Positions 1 to 10,048 are shown, numbered from the stretch's first letter. The stretch: 64,000 nucleotides of DNA from Gammaproteobacteria bacterium (GCA_021151835.1 JAGKWO010000014.1:43102-107101); one strand, 5' to 3'. The notes: generated by a model from the letters alone, not told the origin. Numbers and translations are program-made.

Positions 1-2
1 AT

Positions 3-3000
3 TCCGGTTCCACCACTACCACGCTGGTCCCCGAACAGCAGGCGCTGGCGCATTTGCGTGAGACGCTGAACCTTGCGGGCATCCCGGTTGACGATAGCAG
101 TTCGGCGTCCAGCCAGAGCACCAGCTCCTTAAGCGAGAGCAGTATTCCAATTGTGATCGTATCGAGCAGTTCTTTGACGGAGAGTAGTGCGCCGGTTGTA
201 GTACCTGGCAGCTCCTCAAGCGCGAGCAGCGTGCCGGCCGGCGTTTCTTCCAGCAGCCAATCGAGCATCGCACCCGGTGCGTTTGACCCTGCCAATGGCT
301 GGGCGTCAGTAGGTACTAACAATCTGGGCGGGACTGGCACTACGGGTGGGGTGACGGCTGATGCAGCGCACACTTACACGGTAACCAACCGTAATGAATT
401 GCTGGCGGCGCTCTACACAAACCTGGTGATTAGAGACGATGGCAGCTTCACCGGTACGGTGGATGTCACCCCGAAAATCATCTATATCGACGGTACCATC
501 AACCTGAATATGAACAAGGCGCTGGTGGAGCAGACCGAAGCCGATTATGTGTGTCCTATCGACGGCACCAGCATCAAGGTTGCCTATAACTTCGAGGATT
601 ACAAAAACTTCTACGATCCCAATGGCAGTTGGGGTACGGCACCCGTATCAGGCGATTGGGAAAATGCGCGGGTGTGTGCGGCCAACAAGCAAAAAGCGGT
701 GGTTCAGATCAAGGTGGGTTCAAACACCACGATTATTGGTAAGAACAACAATGCCAAAATTGTGCGTGGCCATGTGCGTTTGAGTCCACCTTACGACAAC
801 ATCATTATCCGCAACGTCCATTTTGAAGATGCTTTCGATATGTTCCCGCAATGGGACCCGACCGACAGCGGCGGCCGCTGGAATTCGGCGTATGACAATA
901 TCAGCGTGGATGGCGCGACCCATGTGTGGATCGACCACTGTACCTTTAGCGATGGGGTTAACCACGACAAGCTCTATCCCCCGGTGTTTGCCGCGCCTTA
1001 CAACCTGCCGGAAATGAAAGTCCAGCACCATGACGGCGCGGTGGATGTGAGTAAAAACTCCAATTATGTGACCCTCTCGTACAACTATGTCCACGATCAC
1101 GACAAAACCCACTTGATTGGCAGTTCAGACTCGATCGCCGCCGATAACGGGCCGAAGTTCCTCAAAATCACCCTGCATCACAACTACCTGAAAGATGTAA
1201 CCCAGCGTTTGCCACGCGTGCGGATGGGGATGGTGCATGTGTACAACAACCTGTACGACGGTCAATTGAAACCGCTGTCTGTAGATCGCCATTACGCGTT
1301 TTCGGTAGGCCTGGCGACTGGTCAATTCGCCAAGATGTACGCCGAGAACAATGTGTTTGATATCGCGGCAGCTACCGATGGCACCCAGGCAACCGTAGAG
1401 AATCTTTACAGCGTCAGCTTCAAGGACACCACCAGCGTAATCAACACCTGTAAAGCCGCCGGTTATACCGATGCCGATTGCTCAACCCTGTTCTTTGAAA
1501 CGGGCAGCGTTCTGAATGGTGCGCCGGTCGATATCATGGCCGCCGCTGTGGCTAATGCGGCCGCCCAGGTGACACCGCTGGTGCTCAACTCGGCCGCCAG
1601 TTACTGGACACCGGCAAGTTATTACCACTATGAACTGGACGCGACAGCCGACCTGCGCAGCGCGATTATCGCCAACGCCGGCGCCGGCAAATGCGCCGAT
1701 TGCGCCAACACCGTTAAACCGGAACCGTCGGCTAGCAGCAGTTCGGTTGGCAGTGGAGCAAACTCTTCTACCGGCGGGATCGGCGGGGGTTCATCGTCTG
1801 CCGGCAACAGTGCTTCGTCTGTCGCCTCATCAGAGGCGCCGATAGTGATGAATTGCGGAGCGGAGATTTACTTCTGCGATGACTTCACGGCACCCGGTAT
1901 TGGCAACTGGAATATCCTATCCGGCCCGACCGGTACCTTTGACCTGTTTACCCAAAACAGCAACCAGATGCTGCGTTACACTGCTGGCAGCGCGGGCGGC
2001 GTATTGGCGCTGGTAAAGCCAGCGGCATTTACCGGTGTTACCAGCGGCGACTATTTCGTCGAGGCGCGCATCCGCCCCCGCAACAACAGCACCACCGGCA
2101 ACAAGCAGCTGTACCTGATTGCCCGCGCCCAGGATGCCAATAACTGGTACGGCGCCGGGTTGAATGTGCAGGGTTCCAGTACCAGCACCCGCGTAGCTAT
2201 TGGCAAAATGGTGGGCGGGGTATTTACCGACAATATCTTCGCCCGCTACAACACCGCTATTGAGCAGGGTACCGCCGGTGGTACGGATGGAATCTGGTAC
2301 ACCGTCCGCCTGGAGCTGAAAGGCAGCACTATCGTGGTTTACCTGAATGGCCAGCCGGTTATTTCCGGGACCGACACCGGTTTTGCCAACGCTGGTCTGA
2401 TTGGCCTTTACACCACAAACAAATCGTTTGAAATCGACGATGTAAAAGTCGGTAACCCCGATGTGAAACCGGTGCAATTTACCGTTTCGCCCACCGCCGC
2501 TACTTATGCCGCAGAAGCGGGCGATGTGCCGTACGTTGTTACCGTTACCGCCAAAAATTCCCTGGGTGCAACGGATACCTTTACTGCCGAATCCAGCAAT
2601 ACCTCAGTGGTGGATGTCAGTATCAACGGCGATCAGGTCAGCCTGAATCCGGTTGGCGCCGGTACAGCGACCATTACCCTGACCAGCGGGTCGGATGCGG
2701 CCAGGACCCACACCATCAGCGCCACTATCGCACCGCAATTTGTACAGTCGAGCCAGACCTATGACCTGAGCAATCGCGTAGACCCCGCCGTGGCGGAAGC
2801 CAATGCTTACGTGGATACCCGGTTGTCCATCACCTTCGATAGCCCGCCGGTATTGGGGACTGCAGGCCGGATCCGCATCTTTAAAGCCAGCGATGACTCT
2901 GTCGTCGATACCATTGCCCTTACCGACAATACCGATACCATCGGTCACGCAGGGCAGGGTACCTACCGGATCGCCAAAACCAGTCCGCTCAGCATCACGG

Positions 3001-5000
3001 GAAATACCCTCACAATCGCAGTAGATAACGCCAAACTGGCTTATAACACTGCCTATTACGTCGCGATTGCCGATGGTGTGGTAACCGGTACCAGCCTGAA
3101 CGGCACCGCCTTTGTGGGCCTGGGTAAAGCGGCTGGCTGGAACTTCACTACCAAAGCGGCTGCCCCGGTAACAGGCGATGTTACGGTAGACGATGATGGC
3201 GTGGCAGATTTCCGCACAGTCCAGGGCGCTATCAACCATGTGGTACAAACGGTTGCCAAAGATACGCCAGCCACTATCAGCGTTAACAACGGTGACTACC
3301 GCGAACTGTTGTTCCTGCGCGGCAAGAACAACCTGACCATCCGGGGTGAAAGCCGCGCAGGGGTTGTTATCCACTACACCAACAACGAAGGCATCAACTC
3401 CGGCACCGGCGCCAGCCAGACAGCCGGCTCACCGGCGGGTGGCCGCAGTGTATTCCTGGTGGAGACCTCCGATCTGCTCACGCTGGATAACCTGACCATG
3501 AAGAACGACACCCTGATCGGTTCGGGTGGCCAGGCTGAGGTGATCTACTTCAACAACGATGCCGGTCGTTTGGTGGCTACCAATGCCAGCTTTATCTCCG
3601 AACAGGATACGATCCAGGTAAAAGGGTACAGCTGGTTCTACCGCAGCCTTATTGCCGGAAATGTAGATTTCATCTGGGGTAACAACCGCGCCGCATTATT
3701 TGAGGAGAGCGAGATCCGTACCCTGGGTGATTCGCGCGGCAATGGTAATGGCGGTTACATCCTGCAAGCGCGCACAGTGGCGGCGGCAGATAAAGGTTTC
3801 GTATTCCTTAACTCCAGCCTCACGCGCGGCCCCGGCCCGCTTGGCCACACAGTTGCCGATGGCGCAACCTGGCTCGCGCGTAGCGGCGGCAGTGTGAGCT
3901 ATTACGACAATATCGTATTTGTGAATACCAGGATGGATGCGCACATCAACCCGGCCGGCTGGAGCATCAACCCCATGCCTAACCCGGCTGCCGCTACAGC
4001 GACTGGCGGTTGGCGTGAATATGGCAGTGAGGATCTTGCTGGCACCACGCTGGATATTAGCCAGCGTGTGAGCGCCAGTTACCAGTTATCGTTGGGCGAG
4101 ATTGTCAGCAATTACTGTAACCGCGCCCAGGTATTTGCCGCCTACAACGCCAATGCCGGCTGGAACCCGCTACCGGGCGATAGCACCGATTGCATAAACT
4201 TCGGTGTTTCAAGCTCCAGTAGCTCTGCCGCGGTTAGTAGCCATAGTTCCAGTTCCTCCAGCGACAGCTCCACCAGTGAAACGTCGTCAAGCGCAAGCTC
4301 ATCGTCAATGGCGAGCGAGTCTTCAGCCAGCGCAGCCAATAGCAGTGTGGAAACCAGTAGTGCAGCCAGTTCTTCATCGAACTCGGGGCAGGTGCCTGTT
4401 ACCACCAGCTGGTTGCCTACCTACAGCGAATTGCAAACGGCTGTAGCCGCCAACCCGGCGGCCAATACCAATGCGAATTTTAATGCGACTGCGTCGCCAC
4501 TAACATTCGGGGGCATCAAACTCTATTCCGCGAGTGCGGGTAGTATCAGGTTACATTTCAACTCGGCAGGTACAGCTTATGCGATTAACTACAACGGCAC
4601 GGCGCTCAAATCCGATACCAACGCCACACCGGTAGTTCTGGTAGAAGGCACCAGCGGGCAGGTAGATCCTGCGAGCCTCAACCTGGCCGGTGGTGTCACC
4701 CGCTTTGTTTCGGTACCGGTGGCGGCAAGCGTTGACCCATTGACCTTGGTAGTAACCTATTCCAACGCCAGCAATAACTACGACGCCTCGACCAACCCCA
4801 GCGGTTGCCAGAATGGCCAAATCGCTATCGTTGACCAAACCGGTAAAACCTGGAAAACCGCTTCTGCATGCGGCACCACCCAGCAAACCTTATCGGTTAC
4901 CCTCAGTGATGCGAGTGTAACGGAGCTGTTTGTATTAATGACTCGCAACAGCGATACCGGTGGTGGTATTCGCATCTGGAAAATTGACACTATCCGTTAA
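3..5000 (+). CDS. Secreted bifunctional pectinase: pectate lyase PL1 + pectin methylesterase CE8 (5' partial)
   Basis: The frame is open to the left edge, so the N-terminus and any signal peptide lie outside the window; 1665 residues are visible. Domains by visible residue: poly-Ser linker 33-87; PL1 pectate lyase about 95-575 (WIDHCTF, then QRLPRVR, the RxPxxR catalytic-Arg motif); short Ser/Gly linker; ConA/LamG-like domain about 616-820; bacterial Ig-like domain about 820-910; SbsA-type Ig-like domain (Big_5) about 910-1050; CE8 pectinesterase about 1057-1396 (EQDT and GNVDFIWG carry the two catalytic Asp); poly-Ser linker about 1400-1463; unassigned beta-rich C-terminal domain about 1470-1665. 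One chain would both demethylate pectin and cleave the resulting polygalacturonate outside the cell. Poly-Ser linkers are typical of Cellvibrio plant-wall enzymes. A TTG at 54 is the first start-like codon but is clearly internal. A strong terminator follows. Confidence 0.93.
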   Translation, partial: SGSTTTTLVPEQQALAHLRETLNLAGIPVDDSSSASSQSTSSLSESSIPIVIVSSSSLTESSAPVVVPGSSSSASSVPAGVSSSSQSSIAPGAFDPANGWASVGTNNLGGTGTTGGVTADAAHTYTVTNRNELLAALYTNLVIRDDGSFTGTVDVTPKIIYIDGTINLNMNKALVEQTEADYVCPIDGTSIKVAYNFEDYKNFYDPNGSWGTAPVSGDWENARVCAANKQKAVVQIKVGSNTTIIGKNNNAKIVRGHVRLSPPYDNIIIRNVHFEDAFDMFPQWDPTDSGGRWNSAYDNISVDGATHVWIDHCTFSDGVNHDKLYPPVFAAPYNLPEMKVQHHDGAVDVSKNSNYVTLSYNYVHDHDKTHLIGSSDSIAADNGPKFLKITLHHNYLKDVTQRLPRVRMGMVHVYNNLYDGQLKPLSVDRHYAFSVGLATGQFAKMYAENNVFDIAAATDGTQATVENLYSVSFKDTTSVINTCKAAGYTDADCSTLFFETGSVLNGAPVDIMAAAVANAAAQVTPLVLNSAASYWTPASYYHYELDATADLRSAIIANAGAGKCADCANTVKPEPSASSSSVGSGANSSTGGIGGGSSSAGNSASSVASSEAPIVMNCGAEIYFCDDFTAPGIGNWNILSGPTGTFDLFTQNSNQMLRYTAGSAGGVLALVKPAAFTGVTSGDYFVEARIRPRNNSTTGNKQLYLIARAQDANNWYGAGLNVQGSSTSTRVAIGKMVGGVFTDNIFARYNTAIEQGTAGGTDGIWYTVRLELKGSTIVVYLNGQPVISGTDTGFANAGLIGLYTTNKSFEIDDVKVGNPDVKPVQFTVSPTAATYAAEAGDVPYVVTVTAKNSLGATDTFTAESSNTSVVDVSINGDQVSLNPVGAGTATITLTSGSDAARTHTISATIAPQFVQSSQTYDLSNRVDPAVAEANAYVDTRLSITFDSPPVLGTAGRIRIFKASDDSVVDTIALTDNTDTIGHAGQGTYRIAKTSPLSITGNTLTIAVDNAKLAYNTAYYVAIADGVVTGTSLNGTAFVGLGKAAGWNFTTKAAAPVTGDVTVDDDGVADFRTVQGAINHVVQTVAKDTPATISVNNGDYRELLFLRGKNNLTIRGESRAGVVIHYTNNEGINSGTGASQTAGSPAGGRSVFLVETSDLLTLDNLTMKNDTLIGSGGQAEVIYFNNDAGRLVATNASFISEQDTIQVKGYSWFYRSLIAGNVDFIWGNNRAALFEESEIRTLGDSRGNGNGGYILQARTVAAADKGFVFLNSSLTRGPGPLGHTVADGATWLARSGGSVSYYDNIVFVNTRMDAHINPAGWSINPMPNPAAATATGGWREYGSEDLAGTTLDISQRVSASYQLSLGEIVSNYCNRAQVFAAYNANAGWNPLPGDSTDCINFGVSSSSSSAAVSSHSSSSSSDSSTSETSSSASSSSMASESSASAANSSVETSSAASSSSNSGQVPVTTSWLPTYSELQTAVAANPAANTNANFNATASPLTFGGIKLYSASAGSIRLHFNSAGTAYAINYNGTALKSDTNATPVVLVEGTSGQVDPASLNLAGGVTRFVSVPVAASVDPLTLVVTYSNASNNYDASTNPSGCQNGQIAIVDQTGKTWKTASACGTTQQTLSVTLSDASVTELFVLMTRNSDTGGGIRIWKIDTIR

Positions 5001-5019
5001 AATGCTGTTCGCTCGACCA

Positions 5020-5049
5020 AGCCCGACAATAAAGTCGGGCTTTTTTTTT
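5020..5049 (+). terminator. Rho-independent terminator after the pectinase gene
   Basis: A 7-bp GC-rich stem (gcccgac / gtcgggc, loop aataaa) is followed by nine T, 20 bases after the stop codon. Confidence 0.9.
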
Positions 5050-5121
5050 GTGAAGGGCGTCTTTATTCCAAATCGAAATAAAATTCTGAAGATAATGATG
5101 AATTAACAGACAAAATGTATT

Positions 5122-5149
5122 TTGAGGTGTCATTTCGGTGTGATATAAA
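5122..5149 (+). promoter_or_regulatory. Candidate sigma70 promoter for the 5283 micro-ORF
   Basis: TTGAGG (5122-5127), a 16-bp spacer and TATAAA (5144-5149) lie in AT-rich DNA between two terminators. The expected start near 5156 leaves a leader of about 125 nt before the micro-ORF. This is a pattern match only. Confidence 0.4.
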
Positions 5150-5282
5150 AGTCTTGTCTAGGGATTTGTGTAGGTTTAATCGGACGGCAGGTATTTTTTA
5201 ATGTCCGTTGATTACAGATCATTTTAATAAGAATACAAATAGACAGGGGTTTATCCCCATTGCAGAAAAAAGGTACGAAAAC

Positions 5283-5372
5283 ATGATCACCCTGAGCGTT
5301 CGTCAGCAATTACGTGTATTTGCTGTGCTTGTCGCAATACATCTGGTGATTTTTGTACTGTCGCCGGCGTAA
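5283..5372 (+). CDS. Candidate 29-residue single-span membrane micro-protein
   Basis: ATG to TAA gives 29 residues: a short polar N-terminus with two Arg (SVRQQLR), then a hydrophobic stretch (VFAVLVAIHLVIFVLS) long enough for one membrane span. A purine-rich stretch containing AAAGG lies just upstream. The ORF sits alone between two rho-independent terminators (5020-5049 and 5416-5453) and behind a plausible promoter, so an independent transcript is likely. No family is recognised. The transcript could instead be a non-coding RNA that contains a chance ORF. Confidence 0.35.
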   Translation: MITLSVRQQLRVFAVLVAIHLVIFVLSPA

Positions 5373-5415
5373 TTGTCGTCGCTCCTACAAAAAGCAATTA
5401 TGGAATCCAGTCCGA

Positions 5416-5453
5416 AATGCCCGTTAAAGTAATTTAACGGGCATTTGTTTTTT
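5416..5453 (+). terminator. Strong rho-independent terminator
   Basis: A perfect 13-bp stem (aatgcccgttaaa / tttaacgggcatt, loop gtaa) is followed by tgtttttt. It ends the transcript carrying the 5283 micro-ORF and insulates nhaA. Confidence 0.9.
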
Positions 5454-5521
5454 GGCGCCTTCCACGGGCTAATCGTGTACTCTCCCACCTGATTTCCGGT
5501 AAGTATGGTTGGTAATGATGC

Positions 5522-6718
5522 ATGGTTAGAGGACTGAAAGCGTTTTTCAAGCTGGAAGCGGCGAGTGGTATCCTGCTGATATTAGCAGCGATTATGGCGT
5601 TAATTGCTGCCAATACATCCTTAAAAATTTATTACGATCAATTGTTGTCGGTCGATGTGGTAGTGGCCATCGGCGAATTCTCTATCGCCAAACCGTTGCT
5701 GTTGTGGATTAACGATGGCCTGATGGCGCTGTTTTTCCTGGTAGTTGGCCTCGAACTCAAGCGCGAGGTGTTAGTCGGCGAGCTCAATCAATTATCCAAA
5801 ATTGCCTTGCCCGGCATCGCCGCGATTGGAGGGATGCTGGTACCGGCATTGATCTATGCCGTTATCAACCGCCAGGACCCCTACGCCCTGCACGGTTGGG
5901 CAATTCCTACCGCTACGGATATCGCGTTTGCTTTGGGGGTGCTGGGATTGCTGGGGTCGCGGATTCCCCCGAGTTTAAAAATCTTCCTGGTATCGCTGGC
6001 GATCTTCGACGATATCGGGGCGATTATAATTATTGCGCTTTTTTACACCGCCGATCTGTCACTGCTAGCCGTAAGCGTTGCTGCAGCGGGCATCGCCCTG
6101 TTGATATTTATGAATCGCCAGGGCGTCGTCAGTAAATCGGCTTACCTGATCGTGGGGCTGGTGGTGTGGGTCAGCCTGCTTAAATCCGGTGTCCATGCGA
6201 CGCTGGCCGGTGTCGCCATCGCGTTGTGTATTCCCTACCACGGGCGCACTGCGGAGGATAAACCGGTGTACCCCTTGCAGGATCTGGAAAAAGACCTGCA
6301 CAGTCCGGTTGCCTTCGGCATTTTGCCCCTCTTCGCCTTTGCCAATGCCGGCTTGCCGCTGGCTGGAATGAGTCCGGGTGATGTGTTTTCCCCGGTGCCG
6401 CTCGGTATTGCACTGGGTTTGTTTTTTGGCAAACAGATGGGGGTGATGTTGTTTACCTGGCTGGCGGTAGTACTGAAAATCGGCAGATTGCCAGACGATG
6501 TAAGCTGGTCCCAACTTTATGGCGTTGCGGTTATTTGCGGTATCGGTTTTACCATGAGCCTGTTTATCGGCTCGCTCGCTTTTACCCAAACGGAAGTGTC
6601 CGGTGATCGCCTGGGAATCCTGGTCGGGTCGCTCTTTTCTGCGGTAGTCGGTTATTTGTGGTTGCGCTATATCGCCCGGCCCAAACCCGCGCTATCCGGA
6701 AATGAACGTTCGCCTTGA
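5522..6718 (+). CDS. nhaA: Na+/H+ antiporter NhaA
   Basis: 398 residues, the usual NhaA length, with about a dozen hydrophobic segments. The family exchanges two H+ for one Na+ (or Li+) across the inner membrane. The catalytic Asp pair is visible as FDDIGA at residues 163-164, and ATDIAFALG places the conserved Asp at 133, the same numbering as the E. coli protein. The ATG follows a weak ribosome site and no better in-frame start is seen upstream. It lies just before the mrp antiporter operon in the same direction, separated by 136 bp, so two sodium/proton exchange systems are neighbours. Confidence 0.96.
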   Translation: MVRGLKAFFKLEAASGILLILAAIMALIAANTSLKIYYDQLLSVDVVVAIGEFSIAKPLLLWINDGLMALFFLVVGLELKREVLVGELNQLSKIALPGIAAIGGMLVPALIYAVINRQDPYALHGWAIPTATDIAFALGVLGLLGSRIPPSLKIFLVSLAIFDDIGAIIIIALFYTADLSLLAVSVAAAGIALLIFMNRQGVVSKSAYLIVGLVVWVSLLKSGVHATLAGVAIALCIPYHGRTAEDKPVYPLQDLEKDLHSPVAFGILPLFAFANAGLPLAGMSPGDVFSPVPLGIALGLFFGKQMGVMLFTWLAVVLKIGRLPDDVSWSQLYGVAVICGIGFTMSLFIGSLAFTQTEVSGDRLGILVGSLFSAVVGYLWLRYIARPKPALSGNERSP

Positions 6719-6854
6719 CCTGAAATCAAAAAACGCGGGATCAAATCTGTCACATTCACAACTATTGGGTAAAGCAATGGATGAATCCGCGCCTGGCGGC
6801 AATACTCCATATTCGTTCGTCGCGGTTCCGGACATTGGCTATTGAGGAAATTGC

Positions 6855-9674
6855 ATGGAAATACTGCTGATCATTGCATTGCCCTTGTTAGGGGCTGGAT
6901 TACCGCTGCTAACGGAGCGTTTCGGGCGTAATCTCTGTGCAATCTCGGCAGCCCTTGGTCCGGCGTTATCGTTGCTCCTGCTCCTGCAATACATTCCCGC
7001 TCTCCTCCAACACCAGATATTTTTCCTGCACCAGCCCTGGGTGCCCCAGCTAGGCCTGGATTTCAGCTTGCGGCTTGACGGTTTGGGGATGATCTTTGCC
7101 TTGATGATCCTGGTGATTGGTTTATTAGTCATCCTCTACGCCCGCTATTACATCGCCAACGAAGATTCGCTCGGTCGCCTCTACACATTGTTGCAACTGT
7201 TTATGATGGCGATGCTCGGCATAGTCCTGGCCGATAACCTGCTGTTATTGGTGGTGTTCTGGGAGTTGACCAGCCTGATGTCGTTCCTGCTGATTGGCTA
7301 CTGGTCGCACAGTACCGAGGCGCGCAAGGGCGCGCGCATGGCATTGGCCATTACCGGAGCAGGGGGATTGAGTTTGCTCGCGGGAGCGTTGATCCTCGGG
7401 CAGATTGTGGGTTCCTACAACCTGGATATGATCCTTAATTCCACCGCGCTGATTCAGTCGCACTGGCTGTATCCCGTGGTGCTGGTCCTGATTTTGATTG
7501 GTGCTTTCACCAAATCCGCCCAGTTTCCCTTCTATTTCTGGCTACCCCACGCGATGGCCGCACCGACACCGGCCTCCGCGTATTTGCATTCAGCGACCAT
7601 GGTAAAAGCGGGGGTGTTTTTGCTGGCGCGCTTGTACCCGGCGTTGTCGGGGTCGGATTTGTGGTTTTACCTGGTGACCTTTACCGGCCTGACGACCCTG
7701 GTATTCGGTGCCTATAACGCCTTGTTCAAGCACGACCTGAAAGGGTTACTGGCTTACTCGACCATCAGCCACCTCGGCCTGATCACCATGTTGTTTGGGT
7801 TCAGTAGCGATCTTGCCACCATCGCCGCGCTGTTCCACATCATCAACCACGCCACCTTCAAAGCCTCGTTGTTTATGGCGGCGGGGATTATCGACCACGA
7901 AACCGGCACGCGCGACATGCGCAAGATCTTCGGCCTCGCGCGGTTTATGCCGGTGACGGCAACAGTGGCGATGGTATCGGCCTCCGCCATGGCCGGGGTT
8001 CCGTTGCTCAATGGTTTCCTGAGCAAGGAGATGTTTTTCTCGGAAACCCTGAAGCTCGATCATCTTGGCCATTTCAGCTATATATTCCCGCTGTTAGCGA
8101 CTTTTGCCGGTATTTTCGCCGTGGCATATTCCTATCGCTTTATCCACGATGTGTTCTTTAACGGTGAGCCTAACAAGGACCTGCCGATCTATCCCCCCCA
8201 TGAGGCGCCGCTTTACATGATCCTGCCGATGGCGCTGCTGGGGCTGTTGTGCCTGGCGTTGGGAACCATGCCTAATTTGCTGGTATCGCCCTTGCTCCAT
8301 GCGGCCGCTTACGCCGTATTGGGGATGGATATGCCGCGCTATCACATTGCGCTCTGGCATGGTTTTAACCTGCCGTTATTGATGAGTTTCGTCGCGCTGT
8401 TTGGCGGGCTGTTGCTCTACTACCAGCGTAAAGGCCTGTTTGCGTTCTATGAGCGCGGCTACCGCGTGGACCAGAAAGTGGTGTTTGAGAAGCGTATCCA
8501 GCGCCTGGTGCGGCTGGCCCAGCGTTGCACTGACGCCATTGAAAACGGTTCGTTGCAACGATCAATCGCGGTGATTATGACCGCGACGGTGGTGATGGCG
8601 GCCGTCGAATTCTGGCCAATTGGCAGCATTCGCGGTGAAATTCCGCTTACGCCGGTCGATGGTATTAGCCTGATTATGGCCAGCATCATGATCGTTGCTG
8701 CTGTTGTTACGGTATCCAGCCACCACAATCGCTACGCGGCGTTGCTCGCGTTAAGTGCGGTAGGCCTGGTGGTGTCTTTGGCGTTTGTACGCTTCTCCGC
8801 GCCCGACCTGGCGCTCACCCAGATCTCGGTGGAAGTGGTCACCATTATTTTGCTAATGCTGGCACTCTATTTCTTACCCCAGCTCACACCCTATGAGTCC
8901 AGCTGGCGCCGGGCGATACGCGATATGGTCCTGGCGGGGGCGGCTGGTATCGCCGTTGGTGTGTTTACCCTGGCAATCCTCACCCGGCCCTATGACACCG
9001 GCCTCGCCGATTTCTTTATCGCCAACAGTGTCAGCGGCGGAGGCGGAACCAATGTGGTCAATGTGATCCTGGTGGATTTCCGGGGCTTTGATACCTTTGG
9101 CGAAATCACCGTTTTAGCCATTGCCGGCCTTGGTGTATTCCTGATGTTGCAGGGATTGGAACTGCCAGTACCGCGCACCGACCGCCACGGTCGCCAATGG
9201 ACGCGCGACCCTTATCCCATCATTATCACCGTGCTCTCGCGCATGTTTTTCCCGCTCGCGTTGATGGTCTCGGTCTTTATTTTCCTGCGCGGCCACAACC
9301 AGCCGGGCGGCGGGTTTATCGCCGGCCTGATTACCGCTATCGCCCTGATCCTGCAATACATTTGCAGCGGCACCGACTGGGTACGCCAGCGTTTGCCAGT
9401 GGATTACGGGCGTATGAGTGTGGTTGGTATCCTGATCGCTGCATTTACCGGCATGGCCAGCTGGTTGTTTGGTTATCCGTTCCTGACTACCACGTTTACC
9501 CACCTGCACTTGCCACTGATCGGGGATATCGAACTCGCCTCGGCGATGGTGTTTGATATCGGGGTTTACGTCACTGTGGTGGGGGCGACGCTATTGATGT
9601 TGTCACAGCTTGGTAATCTCGCGCAGATCCAACCCGAACCTGTTGCCAGGGCTACTCCGGAGGAAAACCCATAA
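6855..9674 (+). CDS. mrpA: Mrp/Pha monovalent cation/H+ antiporter, fused subunits A and B
   Basis: 939 residues. The N-terminal two thirds are the ND5/NuoL-like proton-channel subunit A, with the conserved ion-channel core segments (KSAQFPFYFWLPHAM and SATMVKAGVFLLAR). The C-terminal part is the MrpB (MnhB) domain, with RGHNQPGGGFIAGL near residue 815. Fusion of A and B is the arrangement of group 2 Mrp (PhaAB-type) systems. This is the largest subunit of the membrane complex that uses the proton gradient to expel Na+ (or K+). The next gene overlaps its stop codon by one base (TAATG). Confidence 0.95.
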   Translation: MEILLIIALPLLGAGLPLLTERFGRNLCAISAALGPALSLLLLLQYIPALLQHQIFFLHQPWVPQLGLDFSLRLDGLGMIFALMILVIGLLVILYARYYIANEDSLGRLYTLLQLFMMAMLGIVLADNLLLLVVFWELTSLMSFLLIGYWSHSTEARKGARMALAITGAGGLSLLAGALILGQIVGSYNLDMILNSTALIQSHWLYPVVLVLILIGAFTKSAQFPFYFWLPHAMAAPTPASAYLHSATMVKAGVFLLARLYPALSGSDLWFYLVTFTGLTTLVFGAYNALFKHDLKGLLAYSTISHLGLITMLFGFSSDLATIAALFHIINHATFKASLFMAAGIIDHETGTRDMRKIFGLARFMPVTATVAMVSASAMAGVPLLNGFLSKEMFFSETLKLDHLGHFSYIFPLLATFAGIFAVAYSYRFIHDVFFNGEPNKDLPIYPPHEAPLYMILPMALLGLLCLALGTMPNLLVSPLLHAAAYAVLGMDMPRYHIALWHGFNLPLLMSFVALFGGLLLYYQRKGLFAFYERGYRVDQKVVFEKRIQRLVRLAQRCTDAIENGSLQRSIAVIMTATVVMAAVEFWPIGSIRGEIPLTPVDGISLIMASIMIVAAVVTVSSHHNRYAALLALSAVGLVVSLAFVRFSAPDLALTQISVEVVTIILLMLALYFLPQLTPYESSWRRAIRDMVLAGAAGIAVGVFTLAILTRPYDTGLADFFIANSVSGGGGTNVVNVILVDFRGFDTFGEITVLAIAGLGVFLMLQGLELPVPRTDRHGRQWTRDPYPIIITVLSRMFFPLALMVSVFIFLRGHNQPGGGFIAGLITAIALILQYICSGTDWVRQRLPVDYGRMSVVGILIAAFTGMASWLFGYPFLTTTFTHLHLPLIGDIELASAMVFDIGVYVTVVGATLLMLSQLGNLAQIQPEPVARATPEENP

Positions 9675-10048
9675 TGGAAGCACTTATCGCGGTGGTGATT
9701 GCGGTGCTGGTGAGTTGCGGCGTGTACTTGCTGCTGCGCGCCCGTACCTTTCCGGTGATCCTTGGTTTGACCTTGCTTTCCTATGCCGTGAACCTGTTTA
9801 TTTTCGTGATGGGTCGCTTGCGCTCCGGGGCGCCGGCGGTGATTGGTTCATCCGACACCTACGCCGACCCGATCCCCCAGGCGCTGGTGCTGACCGCCAT
9901 CGTCATCGGTTTTGCGATGACCGCGTTCCTGCTGGTGCTGTCCCTGCGCGCCCGCGCCGAATTGGGCAACGACCATGTGGATGGCAGCGCCGCCATCGGT
10001 GAAAAACCGAGCAAGCCGGTGCGTCCGCTAGAGGAGGACGAGGTTTGA
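9674..10048 (+). CDS. mrpC: Mrp antiporter subunit C (NuoK-like)
   Basis: 124 residues with three hydrophobic helices, homologous to NuoK. The signature ADPIPQALVLTAIVIGFAMTA is present in two adjoining pieces at about residues 60-80. The C-terminus is longer and more charged than in minimal MrpC proteins and ends in an acidic EEDEV tail. The start overlaps the mrpA stop, and the stop overlaps the mrpD start by four bases, so translational coupling along the operon is likely. Confidence 0.93.
   Translation: MEALIAVVIAVLVSCGVYLLLRARTFPVILGLTLLSYAVNLFIFVMGRLRSGAPAVIGSSDTYADPIPQALVLTAIVIGFAMTAFLLVLSLRARAELGNDHVDGSAAIGEKPSKPVRPLEEDEV

Noticed and set aside
720..1112. Minus-strand ORFs inside the pectinase gene
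   Set aside because: Shadow frames of a strongly coding plus-strand gene.
4201..4390. Poly-serine coding repeats as a tandem DNA repeat element
   Set aside because: Irregular Ser codons (AGC, AGT, TCA, TCG, TCC) show amino acid-level selection for a linker, not DNA duplication.
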